Assembly (NCBI GenBank): GCA_024399065.1
Contig: JAKSIB010000012.1
Span: 1 to 64,000 of the forward strand
Source of the DNA: Fibrobacter sp.
GTDB taxonomy: Bacteria > Fibrobacterota > Fibrobacteria > Fibrobacterales > Fibrobacteraceae
Length of the DNA: 64,000 nt
Reading direction: 5' to 3'
The translations under genes were made by a program, and so were the position numbers. Shown here in pieces: positions 7,847-16,651 of this stretch; within the stretch, counting starts at the first letter, position 1, and each line of letters starts with the position of its first letter. The notes under the pieces are model-generated. The model was given only the letters and a program-made list of their open reading frames with translations. It ran no database searches and was not told where the DNA came from.

Positions 7847-8425
7847 ATGGAACTCACTAAGCTCGCAGCAACCTTGAGAGTACAGGGCAAGAGCGCAGAC
7901 GCTAAGCGTCTCCGCAAGGCCGGCCAGATTCCGGCTGTCTATTATGGTAAGGGTCAGGAAGCAGTGAATGTCAGCGTTAGCGCTGCCGACGTTCGCAAGG
8001 TCCTCGCCCCGGGTAAGCGTTATACGCTTCTCGACCTCGTTATCGATGGCAAGGAAGGCAACGCCGCCGTAATTTACAACTACCAGAAGGACGCCCTCAC
8101 TCAGGAAATCACCCACATCGACTTCCTGAAGATCGACGACTCCACCAAGGTTAAGGTTCGCGTTCCGGTCAAGCTCTCCGGTCTCCCGGTTGGCGTTAAG
8201 ACCCAGGGCGGTACCTATGCTCAGCAGAACCGCTACATCAACCTCGCCGCAGTCCCGACTGCCATTCCGACCGCAATCGAAATGGACATCTCCGACTTCC
8301 CGGCTCCGACCACTTTCTACGCCAAGGACCTCAAGCTCCCCGAAGGTGTGGAACTGGCTTGCACTCCGCGTGTTGTTATCTTCAACATCACCGCTAAGCG
8401 TGGCGCAAAGGCTGAAGAAGCATAA
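7847..8425 (+). CDS. rplY: 50S ribosomal protein bL25, CTC form
   Basis: Binds 5S rRNA in the large ribosomal subunit. At 192 residues it is the longer CTC form: an N-terminal L25 RNA-binding domain (residues 1-90, with AKRLRKAGQIPAVYYGKG) and a C-terminal beta domain (about 95-180, FLKIDDSTKVKVRVPV). I place the start at 7847, where GGAG stands 7 nt before ATG and the product begins MELTKLAATLR. The longer upstream frame would run through the tRNA-Gln gene and is not real. An intrinsic terminator follows. Confidence 0.95.
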   Translation: MELTKLAATLRVQGKSADAKRLRKAGQIPAVYYGKGQEAVNVSVSAADVRKVLAPGKRYTLLDLVIDGKEGNAAVIYNYQKDALTQEITHIDFLKIDDSTKVKVRVPVKLSGLPVGVKTQGGTYAQQNRYINLAAVPTAIPTAIEMDISDFPAPTTFYAKDLKLPEGVELACTPRVVIFNITAKRGAKAEEA

Positions 8426-8451
8426 TTCTTCTGAATCGAAATTCGATTTGA

Positions 8452-8488
8452 AAAAGACTGCATTGCATTTGCGATGCGGTCTTTTTTT
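8452..8488 (+). terminator. terminator after rplY
   Basis: A stem made by AGACTGCAT and ATGCGGTCT is followed by seven T residues. It lies 27 nt after the rplY stop codon. Confidence 0.85.
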
Positions 8489-8571
8489 ATGGGCAACATT
8501 AGCTGCCGTCTCTTTTTATATTTGTAATGTAAAGGAATTAATGGCTTTGCCGCAAGAATAAGCAGGTTTAT

Positions 8572-9123
8572 ATGTACATGATCGTTGGTCTTGGAAATCC
8601 GGGCTCTCAGTATGCAAACACCCACCACAATGCGGGTTTTATGGCTGTGGATAAGCTGGCTTCTTCTGACGACTGGAAGTCTGAGCACAAGGCTCTGACC
8701 CAGAAGGTGAACATTGCCGGTCAGGATGTTTTGTTGGTGAAACCTCAGACCTATATGAACTTGTCTGGTGAAGCCGTGCAGGCCTTGATGACCTGGTACA
8801 AGGTTAAGCCGGAACAGCTCCTTGTTTTCAGCGATGACATTAACTTGGATGTTGGCCGTATCCGTTGCCGAGCCAATGGTAGCCATGGTGGTCAGAACGG
8901 CCTTCGTAACATCATTGAAAAAATCGGAGACAAGTTCCCTCGTTTCCGTTTTGGTGTGGGCAAGTGCCCTCCCAAGTTTGACTTATCCAACTGGGTTCTG
9001 GCAAAGTTCCCGCCGGAAGATCGCCCGGCTTTTGATGAAGCCTTGGCCAAGGTTCCGGCACTTGTGGAATGCTACTTTAAGCTTGGCATTGAAAAGTGCA
9101 TGGAACGCTATAACGGCAAGTAG
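8572..9123 (+). CDS. pth: peptidyl-tRNA hydrolase
   Basis: Releases tRNA from peptidyl-tRNAs that drop off the ribosome. Its 183 residues match the bacterial Pth family. The GLGNPG motif at residues 6-11, the catalytic His in NTHHNAGF, the Asp in FSDDINLDVG and the conserved NGSHGGQNGL are all present. The start is ATG 8572 or the second ATG 8578. It follows rplY, a frequent pairing in bacteria, but a terminator separates them here. The gene faces the DUF456 gene tail to tail. Confidence 0.96.
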   Translation: MYMIVGLGNPGSQYANTHHNAGFMAVDKLASSDDWKSEHKALTQKVNIAGQDVLLVKPQTYMNLSGEAVQALMTWYKVKPEQLLVFSDDINLDVGRIRCRANGSHGGQNGLRNIIEKIGDKFPRFRFGVGKCPPKFDLSNWVLAKFPPEDRPAFDEALAKVPALVECYFKLGIEKCMERYNGK

Positions 9124-9154
9124 CTGCCGCTGCGTTCTGTGCGATAATCTACCG

Positions 9155-9652
9155 TTACTTTATAAGTAATTGATAGACCATCATGAATGCGACGATGGCT
9201 GCGTAAATCAGCTTAAAGCCAGTGCCGCATAAGAATCCAATGAAGGCGCCTGTTGCTGAACGGGCAGAAACCTTCAGGTCCTTGCTCATAATCAGTTCGC
9301 CGATCAGTGCTCCCAGGAAGGGCCAGATGATAACGCCCAGCAAGCCTTGGGGACCGAAGGGAAGGCCGATGAAAGAAACGATGAGGCCGATGTTACAGCC
9401 CCAAACGCCGGCCTTGCTTCCACCGAACTTCTTGGTGCTGATGGAGGGGATGACGTAATCCAGCACGGTAATGATTGCAGCCACAATAGCCATGGCGATC
9501 AAGAGGGTTGCTCCCAATGTGACGGACGGATAAAAACTCAGTAACAGAAGGGCTGCCCAGCTGATGGGTGGGCCAGGAATGCCTGGGGTCACGGAACCAA
9601 CAAAACCGACAATTGCAAGAATAATTGCGATGATAAGAATAACGATGTCCAT
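9155..9652 (-). CDS. DUF456-family membrane protein
   Basis: A 165-residue hydrophobic protein with about five membrane segments and Gly-rich turns (GSVTPGIPGPP near residue 20, FGGSKAGVWGC near 77, GFLCGTG near 145). These are typical of the DUF456 family, whose function is unknown. I place the start at 9652 (MDIVILI). The upstream Met at 9673 would put the -10 box TATATT inside the coding sequence. With the shorter start, the -10 box is 6 nt before ATG, so the mRNA is probably leaderless. It stands alone between pth and guaB. Confidence 0.85.
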   Translation of the reverse strand: MDIVILIIAIILAIVGFVGSVTPGIPGPPISWAALLLLSFYPSVTLGATLLIAMAIVAAIITVLDYVIPSISTKKFGGSKAGVWGCNIGLIVSFIGLPFGPQGLLGVIIWPFLGALIGELIMSKDLKVSARSATGAFIGFLCGTGFKLIYAAIVAFMMVYQLLIK

Positions 9653-9658
9653 GGCTCT

Positions 9659-9664
9659 AATATA
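9659..9664 (-). promoter_or_regulatory. -10 box of the DUF456 gene
   Basis: TATATT on the minus strand ends 6 nt before ATG 9652. No Shine-Dalgarno lies between. Confidence 0.5.
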
Positions 9665-9711
9665 CAAATTCAAAAACCTGTAAAAATACCCTATTTTTTA
9701 CACGTAAGAAA

Positions 9712-9740
9712 ATGACGCGTTATTCACCTTTTGCTATATT
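9712..9740 (+). promoter_or_regulatory. promoter of guaB
   Basis: ATGACG (9712-9717) stands 17 nt before TATATT (9735-9740), about 95 nt upstream of the guaB ATG. This gives guaB a 5' leader of roughly 90 nt, unlike the leaderless genes of the window. Confidence 0.5.
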
Positions 9741-9769
9741 TGCTACGCAAAAAGAACGAGGCGAATGCT

Positions 9770-9795
9770 GCAAAAAATAACTTGTTATTTTTTAT
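9770..9795 (+). promoter_or_regulatory. A/T hairpin in the guaB leader
   Basis: AAAAAATAAC is followed within 2 nt by GTTATTTTTT, a perfect 10-bp stem ending in a T-run, inside the guaB leader. It resembles a weak terminator. It could be an attenuator or simply a spacer structure. No known purine riboswitch core is visible. Confidence 0.35.
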
Positions 9796-9820
9796 TGCTG
9801 AGCCGAGTACCTTTTCTTGA

Positions 9821-11293
<1,473 letters not shown>

Positions 11294-11370
11294 GGTTCGT
11301 TGTACAGGAATTGACCTGTGCGACAAATAGTCATCCTGGAGCCGTGAGGCGATAGGACCCAAGATTTAAA

Positions 11371-11407
11371 ATTCCCGCTGCAGTAATCGCTGCCGCGGGA
11401 TTTTTTT
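11371..11407 (+). terminator. terminator after guaB
   Basis: A GC-rich stem of TCCCGC-GCAG with CTGC-GCGGGA is followed by seven T residues, about 80 nt after the guaB stop codon. Confidence 0.85.
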
Positions 11408-11493
11408 GTTTTCAAAAATTTTCGTTAGAACCGGTGACTAGCCCTGCGAACAAACTATTCTAACAAACTCAAGTCAATTGTAAAAAAATAATT

Positions 11494-11522
11494 CATTTGT
11501 ATTAAAGACAAATGGATATAGA
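11494..11522 (+). promoter_or_regulatory. palindromic operator and -10 box before the GLUG gene
   Basis: CATTTGT (11494-11500) and ACAAATG (11508-11514) form a perfect 7-7-7 inverted repeat. A TATAGA -10 box follows at 11517-11522, so a dimeric repressor bound here would cover the promoter. The regulator is unknown. Confidence 0.4.
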
Positions 11523-11553
11523 TTAGGCGTGGGTTGAACAATAGGGTTAGATT

Positions 11554-14058
11554 ATGTTGTTGAGGAGAGTTCTTTTCTCTGTTCTCTTATTTGTAGTTGC
11601 CGGATTTGCCTCTGGGGGAAAATTGTCGGGCAAAGGCACCGTAGAGAATCCTTGGCAGATTGCCGATTATGAGGATTTGAAAGCGGTGGGCTCTGGTGCG
11701 TACCTTTTTTCTTGCCATTACGTCTTGGTCGCAGATATTGACGCGTCGTCTTCTGCTCAAGAAAATTGTGCCGATGATGGTTGCAGGGGATTTGTTCCTT
11801 GGGCTGTGAATGAAAATTTCACAGGTTCCTTGGACGGACAAAATTATTCCATTAATCATCTATATATTTGGGAACCGTCAAAGGGCTATGTTGGATTTAT
11901 CTCCAATTTAAATGGCTCTGTTTCCAATTTGAAATTTGATGATTTGAAAGTGATGGGTAGCCTGCAATATTCCGATCATGTTGGCGGTGTGGCTGGTCGT
12001 ATTTCAGGAAAGGGACGCATTTCCAATGTTCATGTGACTAATGGTTTTGTACATGGATTCCGTTATGTTGGTGGTGTCGCTGGCCTTGTTTCCTCTACTG
12101 CTGAAGATTCCGTGGATCACTCTCTCGACAATGTTTCATACCAGGGAAAGGTTGTTGGGAAAAGAGATGTTGGCGGTGTTGTTGGATTTTTGAGAGGTAA
12201 CGCAAAGAATGCTGTTTCCAATGTGAATTTGTACGTGAAGATGGACAACGCTGGTGGCATTGTCGGTAGAATGGTTGCTTCTCGCGGAAGTTCCTGTTCT
12301 GTTAATCAAAGCCGTTCAAGAGTTGTATTCCATGCCTTGGATTGGAATATTGATAATGTTGGCGGTATTGCTGGCCATGCGGAAAAGTGTACACTGCGAC
12401 AGGATAATGCCGACGTAGATTTTGCTGTGGTTGATCCTTTGAATCATTATCCCATGAACAGCAACATTGGTGGCCTCATTGGAATCTCTGATAGCAGTGA
12501 AGTTTACTTCTCCTTTGCCCAGGGAAATGTCAATGGTCGTGAAACTGTTGATGGACTTGTTGGAAGCAACTCAGGCGATTTGGCTTACTCTTATTTTATG
12601 GGTAGTGTCAATGGCAAGTCCGTTGTAAACCAACCGGAAGAAATTTTGGGCCAGTCCTTTAACATGCCTCCCGTTGCGGCTCCCACGGCTGCAGAAAAGC
12701 GTCCGGAAAGTCCTGTGGTAAATGTTGTTGCCGGTGGTGACCATGAACTGATTGGACAATGGTTGAACTGGGCTGTCTATAATAAAGACCGTGATTCCAT
12801 TTACTTTCCGTACCGTGCTGGCTATGTGCTTGAATCCGATACAATCTGGGGCCCCTCGAGCTACATGGCTGTTCCCAACAAGATTGAAATTTCTTCCTTT
12901 GAAGACTTGAAAAAGATTGGCCACGATGACGCCTATCCTTTGTCTGCCAGTTACGAATTGACTGCTGATATTGATGGAATGGATTCTGCGTTCGCTCCCA
13001 TTGGCGATAGCCTTGAACCTTTCATGGGAACTTTTAATGGCAATGGTCATACCATCAGCAACTTGAAAATTGATGAACCGAAACAAAGTTTTGTTGGATT
13101 GTTCGGGGTTGTTAATTACGGAACCATTGAGAACTTGAAACTTTATAAGGCAAATGTAAATGGTGCTTCTGCTGTTGGAACCTTGGCTGGTATTGCGAAA
13201 GATTCCAAAATTCATGACGTGATGTCTATCGATGGCTTCGTGTCAGGCGTTGATTCCGTTGGTGGCTTGGCCGGTGTCTTGGGCTGGTCTGGTGAAGATG
13301 ATGGCCTTGTATATCAGATTGCTTCAACTGGAAAAGTTTCTGGCAGAAACAGCGTTGGCGGCATTGCTGGAAATATTACTTTCGTAGACTTGCAAAATGC
13401 CTTTGCTATTAGTGCCGTAAAGGGTGTGAAAAATGTGGGCGGTTTGTTTGGCGTGAACAATGGATATTCCCAGTGGATCAATGTTCAAACATCCTATTTT
13501 GCAGGAACTGTGGAAGCCGACAATGAACGTGGCATCATTGGCTACGAAGACGAATCTAGGGATTCCTTGTGCTACTTTAATAGAGACTTGGTCAAGGACG
13601 AAAATATTTCAGGCCTCTCCACCAATGAAATGGTTTTGAAGTCTTCCTTTGAAGGTTTTGATTTCAGCTTTGTATGGGAAATCCAGGAAGGAGTGTCTTA
13701 TCCTTACTTGAAGGGTATGGATCCTGTGCTGCCTGGTGCCATGGACGAAAAAGTAGATTTGGATATGTCTAGTGTGGCGTCGTCCGAAACTGCAGTCGAT
13801 GAAGTTGTTGAGGATGGCAAGATGACCGCGCTTCGTAATGGTGATGTTGCAATCCTGATGTTTGACATCCCTCGCGACGGCGATGTATCCTTTAGCATTG
13901 TAGATGGAGATGGTCACGACATTCTTCAGAAGGATGTGGGGCGTTTGTCTGCTGGTTCCCACGTGAGCCCCATTGATTTGAATGGCTTGACACAAGAGCG
14001 CTTGATTGCGGTTCTTTCTCTGGACGGCGAGTCCATGAAAAAGACTCTGCTGAAATAA
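11554..14058 (+). CDS. secreted GLUG-repeat protein with T9SS-like sorting tail
   Basis: An 834-residue exported protein. A signal peptide (residues 1-20) precedes two GLUG regions (about 22-360 and 440-700). These contain at least ten glycine turns of the type VGGVAGR, VGGIAGH, VGGLAGV, each marking a beta-helix rung. Such repeats are common in bacterial surface and adhesin-like proteins. The last 80 residues (GDVSFSIVDGDGHDIL and SPIDLNGLTQERLIAVLS, ending KKTLLK) resemble the beta-rich C-terminal sorting domain of type IX secretion cargo, which is an inference. The gene stands alone, with a possible operator upstream. Its ligand is unknown. Confidence 0.8.
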   Translation: MLLRRVLFSVLLFVVAGFASGGKLSGKGTVENPWQIADYEDLKAVGSGAYLFSCHYVLVADIDASSSAQENCADDGCRGFVPWAVNENFTGSLDGQNYSINHLYIWEPSKGYVGFISNLNGSVSNLKFDDLKVMGSLQYSDHVGGVAGRISGKGRISNVHVTNGFVHGFRYVGGVAGLVSSTAEDSVDHSLDNVSYQGKVVGKRDVGGVVGFLRGNAKNAVSNVNLYVKMDNAGGIVGRMVASRGSSCSVNQSRSRVVFHALDWNIDNVGGIAGHAEKCTLRQDNADVDFAVVDPLNHYPMNSNIGGLIGISDSSEVYFSFAQGNVNGRETVDGLVGSNSGDLAYSYFMGSVNGKSVVNQPEEILGQSFNMPPVAAPTAAEKRPESPVVNVVAGGDHELIGQWLNWAVYNKDRDSIYFPYRAGYVLESDTIWGPSSYMAVPNKIEISSFEDLKKIGHDDAYPLSASYELTADIDGMDSAFAPIGDSLEPFMGTFNGNGHTISNLKIDEPKQSFVGLFGVVNYGTIENLKLYKANVNGASAVGTLAGIAKDSKIHDVMSIDGFVSGVDSVGGLAGVLGWSGEDDGLVYQIASTGKVSGRNSVGGIAGNITFVDLQNAFAISAVKGVKNVGGLFGVNNGYSQWINVQTSYFAGTVEADNERGIIGYEDESRDSLCYFNRDLVKDENISGLSTNEMVLKSSFEGFDFSFVWEIQEGVSYPYLKGMDPVLPGAMDEKVDLDMSSVASSETAVDEVVEDGKMTALRNGDVAILMFDIPRDGDVSFSIVDGDGHDILQKDVGRLSAGSHVSPIDLNGLTQERLIAVLSLDGESMKKTLLK

Positions 14059-14077
14059 TTGAATTAGAGGTCGAACC

Positions 14078-14623
14078 CTAGTTGGGATTCTTTCGAAGTT
14101 CACGCATGGCATTGCTGGCCATTTCGTGAACTTCTTTTTGTTGGTCGAACTTGTGGTAGGGAAGGATTTTAACTTCCACATTGTTTGGCTTTTCAAAGTT
14201 TAGAATGTACTGGACGTTTGAAAGAAAAACGATTTTCGAAAAGGTGGTGGGGAGGGTCGCGACAGGTTCGCAATTGGAGTTGCTTGCGAAACCAAATTTT
14301 TCCAGGGCGTGATTCATTGCCTTGAAAATCATCTTGAATTCGGTGGTGTCAAATTCGGCACAGGTGTAGGTGTCGATTGTTGTTGCGCAGGAACCGTCGC
14401 GAGAATCTTCCTTGAAAATTTGTGCAATATAGGCGCCGCCACCGGCCCGTTCCTTGTGGCCGTAATCGCAGCTTCCGCCTACCCAGATGTAGAGAATGTC
14501 CTTTTCGAATTTCACGAACTCAAATGTAGTCAAAGACCAGCAGATATTCGCTGAATGCACGCGCTCCTTATTGATGAAAAGTTTGTCTGTGGAATGACAA
14601 AAGATGTTTTTTTTTGTAAACAA
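14078..14623 (-). CDS. degenerate RNase H-like protein
   Basis: I recognise no named family member, but the order of motifs follows the RNase H fold. There is a first strand ILYIWVGGSCDYG where RNase HI has TDGS, then a Gly-rich turn AGGGAYIAQIF, then the helix DTTEFKMIFKAMNHAL with the conserved Glu (residue 95). The strand IVFLSNVQY stands where RNase HI has TDSQY, and a last helix is KEVHEMASNAM. At least two of the four catalytic acids are lost (GGS for DGS, LSN for TDS), so it is probably not an active nuclease. The start is uncertain: ATG 14623, or GTG 14560 behind AAGGAG. It is convergent with the GLUG gene. It is A/T-rich and probably accessory. Confidence 0.6.
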   Translation of the reverse strand: MFTKKNIFCHSTDKLFINKERVHSANICWSLTTFEFVKFEKDILYIWVGGSCDYGHKERAGGGAYIAQIFKEDSRDGSCATTIDTYTCAEFDTTEFKMIFKAMNHALEKFGFASNSNCEPVATLPTTFSKIVFLSNVQYILNFEKPNNVEVKILPYHKFDQQKEVHEMASNAMRELRKNPN

Positions 14624-14663
14624 AAGTTTTCGAGAAAAAGCAAGAGAGTAGATTCTGTATTTC

Positions 14664-14688
14664 TATATTCCTTTTTAAGGAGGAACAA
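14664..14688 (+). promoter_or_regulatory. -10 box and strong ribosome binding site
   Basis: TATATT near 14664 and AAGGAGG 6 nt before ATG 14689 give the downstream lipoprotein gene a short leader with a canonical Shine-Dalgarno. Confidence 0.5.
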
Positions 14689-15354
14689 ATGAAGATTGTT
14701 GCCAATTTGATGGTGCTTGTTGTTTTGGGTTTTGTTTTGACGGGCTGTGGACCTACTCGAAGAATTATCTACGACGATTCAGAGATTCTGCCGATGGATC
14801 AAACATTGCCCTATTCCATAAACATTGATATTATGGATGATCGCAGCAATGGAGACTCCTTAAGTACGTTGCCCCTCCGCTTAGATCGCGAGGATGTATT
14901 TGATGATACACGTCGCTGCTTGAACGCAGAAAATGAATATGCTGATATTGTTATTGAAAAAATTAATAGTTCGCTTGTGTCTCATTTTAAACGAGCTCGT
15001 TTGTTTGAAGATGTCGGTTTGGATGATGATTATGAATTCTCGCTTAAGGGCAAGTTGAGTACGTTTTTCGGTTACCAGGATTTTTCCTGGGGAACTGCCA
15101 TCGCAGCTAATTTTGGACTTATTGGTGCCTTGTTTAGTTCTGGTAATACCACTCCTGGTGTGATAACCATTGAAATCAAAAATTTAAGAATAGTCGATAA
15201 AGAAAGGAAAGTCGTCAAAAAATATGGGGACTTTAAAAGAGTGTACAGTGAAGAATATCCCATTGATGCTTACTGCTGGTATATATTCTCTCACGTCAAT
15301 GATGCCTTGAAAAAGTTTAACGAAGAATTGACTGAATTTATTTCTTCTAATTAA
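14689..15354 (+). CDS. hypothetical lipoprotein
   Basis: A 221-residue protein with a signal peptide and lipobox LTGC (Cys 20), so it is membrane-anchored outside the cytoplasm. The rest has no motif I can name. There is a long central region with FKRARLFEDVGLDDDYEFSL, which resembles the layout of small outer-membrane assembly lipoproteins. A short hydrophobic stretch (FGLIGALFS, about 143-151) may touch the membrane, and the C-terminal helix ends near NEELTEFISS. It is A/T-rich with codon use unlike the housekeeping genes. It stands alone, tail to tail with the nuclease-like gene. Confidence 0.7.
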   Translation: MKIVANLMVLVVLGFVLTGCGPTRRIIYDDSEILPMDQTLPYSINIDIMDDRSNGDSLSTLPLRLDREDVFDDTRRCLNAENEYADIVIEKINSSLVSHFKRARLFEDVGLDDDYEFSLKGKLSTFFGYQDFSWGTAIAANFGLIGALFSSGNTTPGVITIEIKNLRIVDKERKVVKKYGDFKRVYSEEYPIDAYCWYIFSHVNDALKKFNEELTEFISSN

Positions 15355-15398
15355 AAGCATTCGGTAACTTTTTTTTGCCAGAAATAAACGTTTTTATG

Positions 15399-15428
15399 CA
15401 AACAACTTCCTTATAGAAGAAGTTGTTT
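15399..15428. terminator. bidirectional hairpin between convergent genes
   Basis: AACAACTTC and GAAGTTGTT form a 9-bp stem with short A and T runs at its ends. It overlaps the last codons of the leftward gene and may stop both transcripts. Confidence 0.5.
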
Positions 15429-16238
15429 TGCTAGTTGCTCAACGTACTTACTGTTCAGCGGAATGTCGTTTGTCTCGGTGGTGGCAATGAAATTTACGCC
15501 GGGAATGAATCCTGCACTTGTATATATACGTTCTTTCTCTACCGCGTTGTGGGCGTAGTCAGGTTTGTCCATCATGCCAAAATGTTCCCAGATGAATTCT
15601 TGGCGGGTACGCTTGTTTAGGCAAGTGAAGTCTGGATGAAAAGTGACTGCGTGTTTTGCGGTATTGCGCTTGCTTTTGGTATCCGGACTATCACTGATGT
15701 TGATTTTAAGCGGGGCTTCGTAGCGAAAGGGAATGTTTCGGCGAGTCAACGTATCTGCAATGATGCACTCGGATTTAGATCGCACATGTTCTCCCCGTGA
15801 GGTAATGAGTTGCGTACTGCCTGAAATAGATTTCCCTGCGTAAGGGGTTGCCTGCCATTGTACTGCAAATTCGTCGTCCGTAAAAATCAGCGGGGTAATG
15901 AAATCACGGTGAACCCCAAGTTTTGTATGTAATGCGGAGATTTCCTCGGGATGGAATTTCCTTAAAAAAGCGTTGATTTGCTTCTGCAAATTTTTGAGGA
16001 TTCTCTGGCACTTTTCATTGTAGTCTTTCTGCGCTAAGGACTTAATGAGTTCCACATTTGATTTGGGGATGTATTTCCCGTTTGTGTCCCCTTTTTGGGT
16101 CATGTGGTAAAACTGCGGGCAGCCTTTATTGATGGCTACTCTTAGCGTCCCAGGCTCGGGCTCTACTTTGGGGATGTGCTGCAAAAGTTTGGTAATCTGG
16201 TTGTTGATTGAGTCTAAATTTTCTTTGATGTTGAACAT
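15411..16238 (-). CDS. PD-(D/E)xK endonuclease-like protein
   Basis: A 275-residue protein. The N-terminal half is helical (residues 60-105, many Lys and Gln). The C-terminal half carries a restriction-endonuclease-like core: SKSECIIADTL with Glu 157, a YEAPL strand at 173, HPDF with Asp 203, and IWEHFG with Glu 218. The order Glu, Asp, Glu in helix-strand-strand contexts fits a PD-(D/E)xK or Vsr-like fold, though the usual Lys of ExK is replaced. Small proteins of this layout occur in phage-like and accessory regions. Three palindromes sit directly upstream. It is A/T-rich and lies beside other accessory genes. The target is unknown. Confidence 0.6.
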   Translation of the reverse strand: MFNIKENLDSINNQITKLLQHIPKVEPEPGTLRVAINKGCPQFYHMTQKGDTNGKYIPKSNVELIKSLAQKDYNEKCQRILKNLQKQINAFLRKFHPEEISALHTKLGVHRDFITPLIFTDDEFAVQWQATPYAGKSISGSTQLITSRGEHVRSKSECIIADTLTRRNIPFRYEAPLKINISDSPDTKSKRNTAKHAVTFHPDFTCLNKRTRQEFIWEHFGMMDKPDYAHNAVEKERIYTSAGFIPGVNFIATTETNDIPLNSKYVEQLAKQLLL

Positions 16239-16511
16239 AATGGCGTAAGTGGGTTGTTTTTTTACCTATAAATCAAATGTTTTAATAAAATTTATGGGTA
16301 AAATGGTGGTGTTTCTTGTTTCTGTTTTTCAGGGGCTTGATATAATTACCTATAAACAAACCGTATTAAATCGGCTTATGGGTATAGAATGGAGACTGGT
16401 CGGCTAACTAAATCGTTTTGATGTTAATTTATTTGTGAAATTACCCATATGTCACGTTGTAATGTTAGGTTTATTGGTAATTTCGTGTTTGCTCCGCTCA
16501 ATTCTCTAAGT
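16239..16511. repeat. three related palindromes upstream of the nuclease-like gene
   Basis: Three stem-loops share arms TTACCYATAA and TTATKGGTAA: 16261-16302 (13-bp arms, one G-T pair, 16-nt loop), 16345-16384 (9-bp arms), and 16437-16484 (13-bp arms extended by GAAATTACC, one mismatch). They are spaced 84 and 92 nt apart. Elements 1 and 2 have near-identical half sites (ACCTATAAA and TTATGGGTA). No gene is seen in this stretch. They may be operators, recombination sites or a structured RNA. Confidence 0.7.
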
Positions 16512-16543
16512 AAAAAGGATCCGCCCCCTTAAGGGCGAATCCT
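16512..16543 (-). terminator. terminator of the gatA group
   Basis: On the minus strand, GGATTCGCCC pairs with GGGCGGATCC around a short loop and is followed by TTTTTA. It lies about 110 nt after the gatA stop codon. The 16544-16651 stretch before it holds only a small CTTCGG-type hairpin. Confidence 0.7.
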
Positions 16544-16651
16544 TATCTAATAAATTATGTGTGCAGCGCGATGAACCGAATTACTTGTTGGCCTTCGGCG
16601 TCCGCTGCTGCAGTTCGCCAATACGAGTAAGCTACGCTTCCTCGTGCAGGC

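Noticed and set aside
11300-11368. Possible dispersed repeat containing GTCATCCTGG after guaB
   Set aside because: It resembles short repeats seen in some bacterial genomes, but there is only one copy in this window, so nothing supports the call here.
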